Positions 40,406 through 49,059 of a DNA stretch of 64,000 nucleotides are shown here, piece after piece. The stretch comes from a virus. How positions within the stretch are numbered: the first letter of the stretch is position 1; every line of letters begins with the position of its first letter. Below the pieces are notes generated by a model. The model did no database searches. It had not been told where the DNA came from and was given only the letters and a program-made list of their open reading frames with translations. The stretch covers positions 62,001 through 126,000 of IMG/VR virus record IMGVR_UViG_3300032213_002832. One strand, given 5' to 3'. The position numbers and the translations under genes were made by a program.

Positions 40406-41809
40406 TTACTTAGCAGCTTCTATACGAGCTTCATCAAATGTACACTGGCTAAACTCCAAACCATTTCGGAATACTACTCTTAATTCATCTTGTTCTGAAT
40501 AATTGTAATTTTCTTTAACAGTGAGATATTTTTCATTACTAGGGTTTCGGTCATCCCATCCAGTCATTTTAATTAGTTTTAAACGACCTCGTTTACTATT
40601 CTTACTTGGATCTGTAGCTGGAGCCTTATAAACTTCTCGTTCTTCAACATAATTAACTACTATGCTGCTACATTTGAATGCGAATCGTTGTGTATCACGA
40701 TTAACTTGTTGTAGAAGAGCTCCACCACATCCAAATGCTACGTTATCAGCAGACCAACCAGCATTAGTCATAGCATCTAAAATACCAATAAGAGAATCGT
40801 AGTTAACGCCATCTCCCTGTATAACTCTTACTTGATCTGGCAATATCTTATATCCTTTAGCATTAATACTATAGCCAAAAGCATCTCCAAGCGCATTTAG
40901 AACTTCAACAACGATTTTTTCAGGGTTGCCAGAGTCAGGTCTCACTACAAGAGTACCTTTACGAGCTAATACTTTATCGCGTAATTTCTTACCCCAAATT
41001 TCTTTACAAGCATGAATTATGTCAAATGAGTCAGATACACAAGCAACCAATCCTTCTGGATATTGGTCTAACATGTTTTCCATAGCATCCGCTTCGCATT
41101 CTGGTCCCCAACTTGTTATTGTTGAGTGTTCAGAAGCCGGGATAGAGAATGCTGGCATGTCAGCATAATAGTATTTTTGTGCTAAAGTAATAGCAGCTAA
41201 AGTATCAGTACCCATAAAGTTAAGTAAATGAGCAGCTCCGCCAAGTCCAGCAGACTCAACACTAGATACACCACGAAATCCAAAATCATGAAGTTTAAAA
41301 GCAATTAAATCTGGGTTACCAGTCATTTTCAGATAACTAAGTATTACATCTTTCATGTGTCTAGATAGGGTCGCGACGGTAGTTGGATACCAAACATGTA
41401 ACAAAATAGTTTCTAGATAATTAGTTAACCAGAAACACTCTGGATCTGTATTCTCAACAGTGACAAGAACATTGCCTTCTTCTACTACAGTGCCTTCAGG
41501 AACTGCTTTGATGCGGACTGGTAACCTACCATCATGCTTATCTAGTATATGTTGCCATCCAGCTTTATTAAATAAGTTAGGGCCTAAGTGCTTAGCAAAG
41601 AAAGCATCTGCTTCATCTATCTTCTCTTGCGTTACAACTTTACCACTAAGGTAACGTCCAATAATATACTGTAATCCAAAGAAGGTTGTCTTTGTAAACT
41701 TCCCACCTTTGCGAGCTTCTAAGTATGAATATACTGAAGTAGTTCCAGGTGGATATTGCTTGAAATGAGTTGCCTTATAACTGTCCGTAAGTAGCATGAT
41801 GTTGTCCAT
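40406..41809 (-). CDS. nadV: Nicotinamide phosphoribosyltransferase (Nampt)
   Basis: A 467-residue enzyme making NMN from nicotinamide and PRPP. The N-terminus LLTDSYKATHFKQYP, FKLHDFGFRGVSS, ASEHSTITSWG (active-site His), RPDSGNP (catalytic Asp) and FGCGGALLQQVNRDT are the Nampt signatures. Length matches the family. It follows the NadM-Nudix gene in the same direction, completing a two-step route from nicotinamide to NAD. Phages with this pair can restore NAD drained by host defences. SD AAGGAG. Confidence 0.95.
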   Translation of the reverse strand: MDNIMLLTDSYKATHFKQYPPGTTSVYSYLEARKGGKFTKTTFFGLQYIIGRYLSGKVVTQEKIDEADAFFAKHLGPNLFNKAGWQHILDKHDGRLPVRIKAVPEGTVVEEGNVLVTVENTDPECFWLTNYLETILLHVWYPTTVATLSRHMKDVILSYLKMTGNPDLIAFKLHDFGFRGVSSVESAGLGGAAHLLNFMGTDTLAAITLAQKYYYADMPAFSIPASEHSTITSWGPECEADAMENMLDQYPEGLVACVSDSFDIIHACKEIWGKKLRDKVLARKGTLVVRPDSGNPEKIVVEVLNALGDAFGYSINAKGYKILPDQVRVIQGDGVNYDSLIGILDAMTNAGWSADNVAFGCGGALLQQVNRDTQRFAFKCSSIVVNYVEEREVYKAPATDPSKNSKRGRLKLIKMTGWDDRNPSNEKYLTVKENYNYSEQDELRVVFRNGLEFSQCTFDEARIEAAK

Positions 41810-41823
41810 AATATTCTCCTTGT

Positions 41824-41842
41824 TGAAGTCCGCAACCCGCAG
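41824..41842 (-). other. Hairpin between nadM-nudix and nadV
   Basis: AGTCTGC-GGGTT-GCGGACT forms a 7-bp stem just before the SD of nadV. It has no T-run, so it is more likely an RNA stability or translation element than a terminator. Confidence 0.4.
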
Positions 41843-41843
41843 A

Positions 41844-42875
41844 CTATAATTTGTTTGTGAAATAATTGATTATATGTAAGTGATCCTCATAGAATTCTGA
41901 CTCTTTAATAAATAAGTCTGCTATTGGAATCCATATCGCTCTTTCAGCATCGTCATCACCTTTAACTTGTGGAAGTTGTCCACCGTCAGGTAGTTTTACG
42001 CAAAAAGCATTAGTAATAGTACGACCACGTAGCGATCTACTCGGATTATCAAATACACGCTGGTCAACTATGTATTTCATTAATGTATCTTTTGGTACTA
42101 AGATACGAGTCTCTTCTTTGAGCTCACGAAATGCTGAGTCAATAATAGTTTCATTTTGGTTTACGAAGCCACCTGGAAGTGCTAGAAGCCCTTTACCAGG
42201 ATTAAACTTCCTACGAATAACTAGAACATGGGCGTTTTTAACTACTAGAACATCAGTAGTGACAAAGGTTACTGGATATGGTGCCATTGCCCACATGTCT
42301 TTATAATCTTTAATAAACTTCCACTCTTCAACTAAGTTAGTATATGTTGTAGTCTTTTCCCAATTTGTTAAATAATCTGTTACTTCTTTAGCTAAATTAT
42401 TGGTAAACTGAGGGTTGTTTTGAAAGTATAAGTTACGAATCTCAGTGGCATGTGTTACATTTCTAGCGATAGAGAGTTCTCGTTTCCAACTCTCTGGAAG
42501 AGCATCTAGATACCAAGAGCTCTCATCTTTATTAGAACCTAATACGCATATGCTTGAAGTTTCCACATTATATATTTGATTCATTACTGAGTTATGTAAG
42601 TCAGTAAACCAAGCTGTATCATTATAGTAATAATCACGAACTTGTACAAAAATAAGTCGAGTATTTTCTAATTTAGAGAAACAAACTCTAACCATCTCTT
42701 CACGTTCTTGAGCATTCCAGGGGTTTTTAATGTTTGGGGCAGCACGATGTGAGCCAAGAGCAATAATTACATTATTGGCTAATTCTAATCCGCGCTTGAT
42801 TTGATTGATGTGTTCTTTGTGGGGTGGTTGGAGTCGGCCAATGAAAACCGCATAGTCATACTTATACTTATTCAT
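41844..42875 (-). CDS. nadM: Bifunctional NMN adenylyltransferase / Nudix hydrolase
   Basis: A 343-residue fusion. The N-terminal domain has GRLQPPHKEH (13-22) and the later SS-containing FVLGSNKDESSWYL region of NMN adenylyltransferase. The C-terminal domain has a complete Nudix box, GGFVNQNETIIDSAFRELKEETRI (about 235-258). Homologous bifunctional enzymes join ATP and NMN into NAD and hydrolyse ADP-ribose. It is transcribed with nadV and preceded by both a TGTGGTATAAT and a CCG-type element. Confidence 0.93.
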   Translation of the reverse strand: MNKYKYDYAVFIGRLQPPHKEHINQIKRGLELANNVIIALGSHRAAPNIKNPWNAQEREEMVRVCFSKLENTRLIFVQVRDYYYNDTAWFTDLHNSVMNQIYNVETSSICVLGSNKDESSWYLDALPESWKRELSIARNVTHATEIRNLYFQNNPQFTNNLAKEVTDYLTNWEKTTTYTNLVEEWKFIKDYKDMWAMAPYPVTFVTTDVLVVKNAHVLVIRRKFNPGKGLLALPGGFVNQNETIIDSAFRELKEETRILVPKDTLMKYIVDQRVFDNPSRSLRGRTITNAFCVKLPDGGQLPQVKGDDDAERAIWIPIADLFIKESEFYEDHLHIINYFTNKL

Positions 42876-42920
42876 ACGATAACCTCGTTAATGTTCTGTC
42901 AGCTCTCTGCTAACAATGTT

Positions 42921-42931
42921 ATTATACCACA
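42921..42931 (-). promoter_or_regulatory. Extended -10 promoter of the NAD operon (TGTGGTATAAT)
   Basis: The same 11-mer as the tRNA promoter, about 45 bases before the NadM-Nudix start. A GTTAGC/GCTGAC hairpin follows in the leader. Confidence 0.7.
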
Positions 42932-42937
42932 ATATAT

Positions 42938-42948
42938 CGAAACGGTTT
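42938..42948 (-). promoter_or_regulatory. CCG-type variant element upstream of the NAD operon
   Basis: AATAAACCGTTTCGATA, with GTT in place of GAT, lies next to the extended -10. It could give the NAD operon two modes of expression. Confidence 0.45.
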
Positions 42949-43489
42949 ATTGATCAGTACAGATTTTTTCTCTTACAATCGTAATCTCTGTATTTTGATC
43001 ATGTCGTCTCACTATCATTGTAATACTAGTACCTGGTTCACCCCTGATTTCTCCGTAAGGTGTTATAATATCACCAACTTTAAGTCCAGCTTCATCAGCT
43101 GGATAATCATCTACCACATTAGAGATTTGTTCTTGAGTAGGACTTAAGCGTTTGGAATTAATACCGATACCTCCATACCATTTCTCACACTCATATCCCG
43201 ATTTTTCACTATCTACAAGAACCTGCTTAAGAGTATCACCCTCTTTATCTATGACTTTTTTAGGCTTGCTTTCAGTGGGTGTAGGCTTATTCTCTACCAT
43301 GTTAGGTGGTTTCGGCATAATGTTCTTATTGTCACCCTTATTATCTTCTTTATCTTTACCGGTCTTATTATCAATAATAGTCATAGTGATAGCTTCTCTT
43401 TTCTCTACTTTATCGTGACCTTTCATTAGGATCGACATTGTTGAGAAGAAAAGCGAATGTACAAATATACTAAGTACTATATAGTTCAT
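42947..43489 (-). CDS. Membrane-anchored PDZ protein
   Basis: A 180-residue protein. An N-terminal hydrophobic segment (YIVLSIFVHSLFFSTMSIL) acts as anchor. A Lys/Pro/Asp-rich linker (about 40-85) follows, then a PDZ domain (about 100-178) with YGGIGINSK, YPADEAGLKVGDIITPYGE and PGTSITMIVRR. The likely location is periplasmic. It resembles the PDZ part of HtrA proteases without the protease, which is encoded separately about 6 kb away. Confidence 0.85.
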   Translation of the reverse strand: MNYIVLSIFVHSLFFSTMSILMKGHDKVEKREAITMTIIDNKTGKDKEDNKGDNKNIMPKPPNMVENKPTPTESKPKKVIDKEGDTLKQVLVDSEKSGYECEKWYGGIGINSKRLSPTQEQISNVVDDYPADEAGLKVGDIITPYGEIRGEPGTSITMIVRRHDQNTEITIVREKICTDQ

Positions 43490-43510
43490 TAAATATACCT
43501 CATAATAAAT

Positions 43511-43535
43511 TGTGGGGAGTCATTGACTCCCCACA
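43511..43535 (-). terminator. Perfect-stem terminator
   Basis: An 11-bp perfect stem TGTGGGGAGTC/GACTCCCCACA with a three-base loop follows the next gene upstream on the minus strand; an ATTTATTAT tail is present. Confidence 0.8.
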
Positions 43536-43558
43536 CAAACTAAACTTTTATCTAATAA

Positions 43559-43822
43559 TTAGATAGATCCATTAACCTTACGGTTCTTAAGGGCTTTAAG
43601 AAGACGTGCTTTAGGCGTCTTTCCATAAGCAGCAAACTTTCCGTTACCTTGGAAAACTTGTTCTGTTTGTCCATTTAGCCATGTGTCTAGTGCTAATGAC
43701 TTTTCTGAAAACACACCTTTGCGAGGAGATACTGTATAGTATGGTCCTGCTTCTGTAACTTTTCTAGAGTTAACACTTTGTAATGCTGCTACAAAAAAAC
43801 TGATTGTATAACCTTTTGACAT
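43559..43822 (-). CDS. Small basic protein, unknown
   Basis: An 87-residue protein with SD AAAGGAAA. A segment KVTEAGPYYTVSPRKGVFSEKSLALDTWLNGQ and a basic C-terminus (KARLLKALKNRKVNGSI) are visible. No family was recognised. It is isolated, with a terminator downstream. Confidence 0.65.
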   Translation of the reverse strand: MSKGYTISFFVAALQSVNSRKVTEAGPYYTVSPRKGVFSEKSLALDTWLNGQTEQVFQGNGKFAAYGKTPKARLLKALKNRKVNGSI

Positions 43823-43869
43823 CTAATTTCCTTTATCAATGATGTTGATCGTTCGTATGTTATTTATAC

Positions 43870-43879
43870 CTATTATTTA
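43870..43879 (-). promoter_or_regulatory. -10-like element
   Basis: AGGTATAAATAAC on the minus strand, about 45 bases before the small basic protein. An upstream CCGATAAATAA resembles the sigma28 -10 consensus but lacks the flanks of the recurrent element. Confidence 0.4.
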
Positions 43880-43896
43880 TCGGAACAATGTGAACC

Positions 43897-46188
43897 TTAT
43901 ATTTTATTTTCCAATATGCCTTTAACAATATTCTCCACACTATCATTCTTATATGTAGTGATGTTGTCAAACTTTTCTTCCATATTTGGTAATACTAATT
44001 TCGTCTCAAATTCACCAATCACTCTAATTGCCGTTTCAGCATCTTTTATAGAGGGATGATTCTCTCTTGCTATGGCTCTTTCAGTACATATATCAGCCGG
44101 AACATCTAGAATTACAGCGGATACATCAGTGAGTTTAAAGTTCTTAGCTAAATCAAGCCAACTCTTTCTTTGTAGTACATCGAAGTTACAACGATCTATA
44201 ACAACATTCTTATTCTGCTTTATAGCTTCTACTGTAGCCTTCTTACAAGCATTACGTGATCCCAAATCATCTTGGTTCACACGCACATATCCATGTTTCT
44301 CAAGCTCTGTTGCCACGGTAGATTTACCAGAACCAGGTAGGCCAACAAGTATGATCATCTTAGATTTACTTGTATTATTACTTTTATTGTTATTATTATA
44401 ATAATACATTATGTCATCACCAAACTTACCCCACTCTTTTGGTCCCATATCAAGTTCTGCTTGTAATAACTCTTTAGTCACAAGCTGATCTTCAGAGAGA
44501 ATCTTCTTTACAGCCTCATCTACTCTGCCCTGCATAGTAGCATCAAAATTCTGCCAATGAACTTCCTCTATATCTGAAGGTTTTATCTTATAAAGAGTCC
44601 TATTAATAACGTCACAATTCTCATCTAATAAATACATTACTTTGCCTTCTACAGCAAAATGTTCATATTCATACTTATGAGGTAAATTCTTAAACTTACG
44701 GTATATTAAGTTACTATTTAAATCTTCAAGTTGATGTTGCTTACATTTAGCTACCACATCAATAGGTGCTGAAAAGCAATTAATGTCATCCTCTGCGAAT
44801 ATAACAGGTCGTATAGCACCATTATCGGTAATAACAAATAGTGGTTTTAAATCTATATCAAAATTATATTCAACTAAATGTGGCTCTTTTTTACCACACA
44901 ATTCAGCAGATACAGCACTTACATGGTGGTATTCTAATAACTGTGTTATCTTTTGTACTGTCTCTTCATTATTTAACAATACTTCTCTAGTTAAAGATAA
45001 GAAATTACCCATAGGAGAGTCGCCTAAGAATGGTCTACCTTTAGATTTAGCTGTAACAAACACTGTATTCTCAGCATCAGTATACTTATAGAATAATACA
45101 TTCATACCATTCCACTTTTCAGCGAAGTATACATATTTATAATCTTTTATATCCATGTACTCTTTAGATCCATATGTTTTATATGGATATGCCAGTTTAG
45201 GAGTACCATGTACAAGCTGTTGCTTAACAACTATACCATTCACATGAGTAATTAGCAATGAACCCTGCATTAACCCTTTTTCACGACATATAATTCCACT
45301 CACATGATTGCTTTTATTAAACGGATCTTCCATGGTAAATTTATCAGTGAATTTAATATTACATCCAAACAGTTTAGCAGCTATTGCTCGGTACTTATCT
45401 AGTTCACTAGTAGGTACCGCACTTTGCTCTAAGCACTTAATTTCTTTAAAAGGTTGCCCATGCTTAGCTCTTAATACATCTACTGTACCAGTAGAGAAGA
45501 AGCAACCATTAATAACTTTATCATCAGTTAAACCAGCGCTTGTGTCATACCACTTCCATAAAATACCGTCAACTGCTCCAGGTTCTTGGCCAGCAGTACA
45601 GTGAACATGGCCAGACATGTAGGCCTTGATTCCAGCCGCACCTATAAGTTCTGCTGTAGATACACTCTGTGGATAATGTCCTATCAATACTGGAATAGGG
45701 TTTTTAAGTGATTTAGACTGATGAACCACATCTTTAGCGAAGTCCACTATATTCTTATTAACTTTTTCCATATCTTCTGTTTTTAAAGAGTGATCTGAAT
45801 AGCAGCCAATAACATATGGGCCTAATTGCATTATTTCATTTTCACCAATTATATGTAACCTAGGTACATTTAAGCTAAGTTTTAGCTCTCCAACTCTCCA
45901 TGATGCGTCGTGATTTCCACGACATACAACTATATGACCTAATATATTAGCTCTAAGCCAGTTTAATGAATTAAATACTGAACGCCCGTACATATCATGA
46001 GTAATGTCACCAGTAATAAAAGTGATATCGTTTTCACTTATATTTTCTTTAGCAAAGTCTGCTATAGCTTCTAAGTAATTAACAAAAGTCCATGAACCAA
46101 TAGCCCACCTACGCTCATGCATCTTTTTAATAGGCTGCATGTTCTCATCCATGGAGAGGTGGGTATCTGAAATATGCCAAATTTTCAT
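43897..46188 (-). CDS. Three-domain RNA-repair enzyme: phosphatase, ligase and polynucleotide kinase
   Basis: A 763-residue protein with three domains. (1) Calcineurin-like phosphoesterase, about 1-200: HISDTHLS, TGDITHD, CRGNHD, GHYPQS, SGHVH. (2) Nucleotidyltransferase ligase, about 330-560: FAEKWNGMN gives the adenylated Lys near 357 (KxxG), AELCGKKEP, HFAVEGKVM and YKIKP as later motifs. (3) Polynucleotide kinase, about 605-763: GLPGSGKST P-loop near 615 and VIDRCNF. The activities match bacterial Pnkp, which heals and seals broken RNA, but the domain order is different (Pnkp runs kinase-phosphatase-ligase). It is a plausible counter to tRNA-cleaving defences. Confidence 0.85.
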   Translation of the reverse strand: MKIWHISDTHLSMDENMQPIKKMHERRWAIGSWTFVNYLEAIADFAKENISENDITFITGDITHDMYGRSVFNSLNWLRANILGHIVVCRGNHDASWRVGELKLSLNVPRLHIIGENEIMQLGPYVIGCYSDHSLKTEDMEKVNKNIVDFAKDVVHQSKSLKNPIPVLIGHYPQSVSTAELIGAAGIKAYMSGHVHCTAGQEPGAVDGILWKWYDTSAGLTDDKVINGCFFSTGTVDVLRAKHGQPFKEIKCLEQSAVPTSELDKYRAIAAKLFGCNIKFTDKFTMEDPFNKSNHVSGIICREKGLMQGSLLITHVNGIVVKQQLVHGTPKLAYPYKTYGSKEYMDIKDYKYVYFAEKWNGMNVLFYKYTDAENTVFVTAKSKGRPFLGDSPMGNFLSLTREVLLNNEETVQKITQLLEYHHVSAVSAELCGKKEPHLVEYNFDIDLKPLFVITDNGAIRPVIFAEDDINCFSAPIDVVAKCKQHQLEDLNSNLIYRKFKNLPHKYEYEHFAVEGKVMYLLDENCDVINRTLYKIKPSDIEEVHWQNFDATMQGRVDEAVKKILSEDQLVTKELLQAELDMGPKEWGKFGDDIMYYYNNNNKSNNTSKSKMIILVGLPGSGKSTVATELEKHGYVRVNQDDLGSRNACKKATVEAIKQNKNVVIDRCNFDVLQRKSWLDLAKNFKLTDVSAVILDVPADICTERAIARENHPSIKDAETAIRVIGEFETKLVLPNMEEKFDNITTYKNDSVENIVKGILENKI

Positions 46189-46199
46189 ACTAATCCTTT

Positions 46200-46493
46200 T
46201 TATACGTCACTGTATTCAAACTCTTTACTACCACTATGAGAAATGAGAGTGAGTTTTAAATGTTCGTATGGTAATATTTTCCATTCATAATCTAATAACT
46301 GAAGTTTATCATCTTTATAAAGATCCGTAAGTACTCTATGTATAGCAGAGGAATGCATGCTAGAATGAGATTTAAGTATCACATTTATAGAGTCTTGTGT
46401 AATCAGTTTATCTTGTTTAAGATGATTTAGCATAGCAGTCTTGCAATCCATCAGCTCAAATAATCTATTTAGAAACTCTACCTTCTTATTCAT
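46200..46493 (-). CDS. Small helical protein, winged-helix-like
   Basis: About 97 residues from the ATG best spaced to GGAG; another ATG directly precedes it. The pattern TQDSINVILKSHSSMHSSAIHRVLTDLYKDDKLQLLDYEWKILP, with two helices then a beta wing, could be a winged-helix DNA-binding domain. Assignment is tentative. It overlaps the small gene upstream. Confidence 0.55.
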   Translation of the reverse strand: MNKKVEFLNRLFELMDCKTAMLNHLKQDKLITQDSINVILKSHSSMHSSAIHRVLTDLYKDDKLQLLDYEWKILPYEHLKLTLISHSGSKEFEYSDV

Positions 46494-46665
46494 CATCAAT
46501 CTCCGAGTAATCAAGATTCCAGTAATACCAGCTAGAACAAAAAGCCTTAGCCCATCTGATAGCCTCGTCTTTTGTACCCTTGTATATAGGACCTATGCGA
46601 TAACCGCTTGGAGAAAATAAGCAATACCTATTTTTACTAATTGGCTTCAGCTTTATTTTTATCAT
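46486..46665 (-). CDS. Small conserved-looking protein (59 aa)
   Basis: A 59-codon frame, MIKIKLKPISKNRYCLFSPS then GYRIGPIYKGTKDEAIRWAKAF and a Trp/Tyr-rich end. The dense aromatic and Cys-Ser-Ser content looks like a compact beta-alpha domain. The stop overlaps the next start. Confidence 0.6.
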   Translation of the reverse strand: MIKIKLKPISKNRYCLFSPSGYRIGPIYKGTKDEAIRWAKAFCSSWYYWNLDYSEIDDE

Positions 46666-46690
46666 TACAACTCTTTAATAAGCCTAAAGC

Positions 46691-47806
46691 TTAGTGAAAA
46701 TCAGTGTTATCTCCAAGTAGATATTCATCACTAATTAATTTAAGCACCTTACGTCCTATGTGGCACTTTTCTTCTTTGATAGGACGGATCACTACACCTT
46801 CTATTACCTTTTGGCTTGGTACCATCACTGAGTTACCCTTAGTGAGCTCTTTAGCTTTGGCTGTATCGAAAGGTCCTTTATATAGTACTGGGACAGTTTC
46901 GAATCCGAGTTTAGAGCACAGAGATTCTACATAGCTTTGATCTGTAAAGCCATTTCCAACAATCATTGTATCGAATATTACTAGCTTACGCTCACCTTCT
47001 TTACAACCGTATGTATACCCTTTTTGGATACCAGAGCCGTATATCTCGCCATAAAAGACATGACCTTTAAGTCCTTCAGTCTTTTTCTTTAAATCATATT
47101 GAATAACAGCTGCTTCATATACGTTTCCAATACCCATTTTCTCATAATAATCTTTGTTAAAAGATGTTTTACTTTGAAGTTGTACTCTATTAGAGCCAAA
47201 CGCAAATTCATACTTAGGTAATAAGCCAAATAGTTTCTTTACTTTCTTGAAAAATGTATCAGCTACTGTTGGGACCCAGCCGAATCGGAAGTTGGTTCCA
47301 TGAACCTTTTCAGTAATGAAGACCTCTTCACCTTCTTGAAATAGATTTGGGTTATGTTTAAAGTTATCAAGTCCACCATATTCCGCAAAGTATGGGTTCT
47401 TGTTTTTCTTTGGAGCCGGGCTTCCAGTCATTGATGGAGGTGCTTCTGGTGGCTCAAACTTAGTGATACCTAATTGCTTAGTACAGTCATACCCTTCTTT
47501 TTCAGGTACTTTGAATACGCTACACTTGGCTAACATGCCTTGAGAAATACAGCCTCTTAGCTTAATTGTCTTTACACGAGATTTGCTAAGCTTAACTTTA
47601 GAATCAGGCGAGAATAGGACATCTTCTACTTCTTTAGAGAGTATAGAGTCAATCGGAATATAGATTGCTAAATCGCCTGCTACAAAAGCGCCTTTTTGAA
47701 TTACACATTGCCATCCAGCAATATGCGCCACCTCGAGGCGATCAGCATTTGGAACAGGACTTATACTACTTATCTTTACTACTTTAACTGAAAAATCTGA
47801 AGCCAT
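46691..47806 (-). CDS. RNA ligase, Rnl5 (DraRnl)-like
   Basis: A 371-residue ligase. Residues 1-110 form an N-terminal OB-like domain (SSISPVPNADRLEVAHIAGWQCV, tRNA-binding style). The adenylyltransferase domain has ITEKVHGTN (Lys167), HVFYGEIYGSGIQ, EGVVIRP and RKVLKLIS. This architecture matches the Deinococcus radiodurans RNA ligase family, which seals nicked RNA. It overlaps the DNA ligase stop (TAATG). With the three-domain enzyme it makes a repair cluster. Confidence 0.88.
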   Translation of the reverse strand: MASDFSVKVVKISSISPVPNADRLEVAHIAGWQCVIQKGAFVAGDLAIYIPIDSILSKEVEDVLFSPDSKVKLSKSRVKTIKLRGCISQGMLAKCSVFKVPEKEGYDCTKQLGITKFEPPEAPPSMTGSPAPKKNKNPYFAEYGGLDNFKHNPNLFQEGEEVFITEKVHGTNFRFGWVPTVADTFFKKVKKLFGLLPKYEFAFGSNRVQLQSKTSFNKDYYEKMGIGNVYEAAVIQYDLKKKTEGLKGHVFYGEIYGSGIQKGYTYGCKEGERKLVIFDTMIVGNGFTDQSYVESLCSKLGFETVPVLYKGPFDTAKAKELTKGNSVMVPSQKVIEGVVIRPIKEEKCHIGRKVLKLISDEYLLGDNTDFH

Positions 47807-49050
47807 TATTTATCATTCCTCCATCGAAGTATAACCGGAAATCTCATTACACCATCGGCACTTAAATCTTGGTATTTAATCTCTGCTATTCTACCCACCG
47901 CTAATGATGGCGTATTCCATATATTAGATCTATCTTCATCTGTAAATCCAGAACCTACATCACATGCTAAACCATTCTCTTGAATAAGCTTTAATCCACC
48001 CATCATCCCAGCATATTTGCCTTCACCTTCATATAGTCCAACAACTTTACAATCCATCGATTTCATTGTTTTGAACTTCATTAGGCGATTAGACTTCTTA
48101 CCAAGGTAATATGGGATATTAGGCAATGCCATAGCACCTTCTAAACCTTGTGCTAAGTATTGTCTTTCAAGCTCTAATATCTCATCTACACTTTTAACTA
48201 AGGCTTGAGTGACCTTTACTATATTAGTGAGATTAGGATTTTGCTCAAAGAATAGGTCGAGATTCTCCAGTCTCTCTTTAGTGACCATCTTAAAGCTGCT
48301 ACTATTAAATTCATTAGTTGGAATCCATCCAAACACATGGTATTTGACATCGCCCACACTCTTCTTGCTTTTGCTTGACATTGCTGTTTGCTGCATGGCA
48401 TTGAAGTCATCTGACATGATCTCGCCATCTAAGATGAAATAGGTATCTTCGCAAAGACTCTCTAGTGTTTCTTTAATAGATGGGAAGTTCTCAAACTCCG
48501 TACCATTGCGTGAAAACAGTTGTACTTGGCCATAAGAACATATAGCAAGACACCTGTATCCATCAAGCTTAGGGCTAACATAAACACCTTCTTTGACCAA
48601 CGCCGGAAGGTTCTTTGCTTCCTTACCATCCTTAGCTAACATCACATCAAAGTCAGGGATATTGAATCCAGCTTTATTAGCTTCAGTGAGTCCAAAGCCG
48701 GCACGCAAGTTCTTACGCAATACACGCGCATACCATTTAGCCTCTAATGGATTAAGCAATTCAAATACCTTATCTACTTCACCTTTAGCCTCATTTCCAG
48801 TGATACTTCGTGTCTCTAATCTATTTAGTAATTTCATAAATATTGTATGAGTTGTCTTAGTAGCTTTAGTATCATCTGGAAAACCAGCTACATCATTGAA
48901 CTTCTTAACATAATACTTACGTTTGAAGTTGAGAGCAGCATCAATTAATTCTGCCAACTCAGTATTGTTCTGGTTGGCAGTTAAAATCTTCTGTTTCTCG
49001 GATGTCGATGAGGTTTTCTCGAGCAAATCTAATACGTCGAGCGCATTCAT
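47806..49050 (-). CDS. ATP-dependent DNA ligase
   Basis: A 414-residue ligase. The N-terminal helical region (1-140) is followed by SPKLDGYRCLA (Lys161), FILDGEIMSDDF, KYHVFGW, GLEGAMALP and LMKFKT, motifs I to V of the ATP-dependent family. A C-terminal OB fold ends RFPVILRWRNDK. The KxDG spacing and the CxxxQ region resemble T7/T3-like and other phage DNA ligases. It joins Okazaki fragments with the flap exonuclease. Confidence 0.93.
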   Translation of the reverse strand: MNALDVLDLLEKTSSTSEKQKILTANQNNTELAELIDAALNFKRKYYVKKFNDVAGFPDDTKATKTTHTIFMKLLNRLETRSITGNEAKGEVDKVFELLNPLEAKWYARVLRKNLRAGFGLTEANKAGFNIPDFDVMLAKDGKEAKNLPALVKEGVYVSPKLDGYRCLAICSYGQVQLFSRNGTEFENFPSIKETLESLCEDTYFILDGEIMSDDFNAMQQTAMSSKSKKSVGDVKYHVFGWIPTNEFNSSSFKMVTKERLENLDLFFEQNPNLTNIVKVTQALVKSVDEILELERQYLAQGLEGAMALPNIPYYLGKKSNRLMKFKTMKSMDCKVVGLYEGEGKYAGMMGGLKLIQENGLACDVGSGFTDEDRSNIWNTPSLAVGRIAEIKYQDLSADGVMRFPVILRWRNDK

Positions 49051-49059
49051 ATTATCTCC

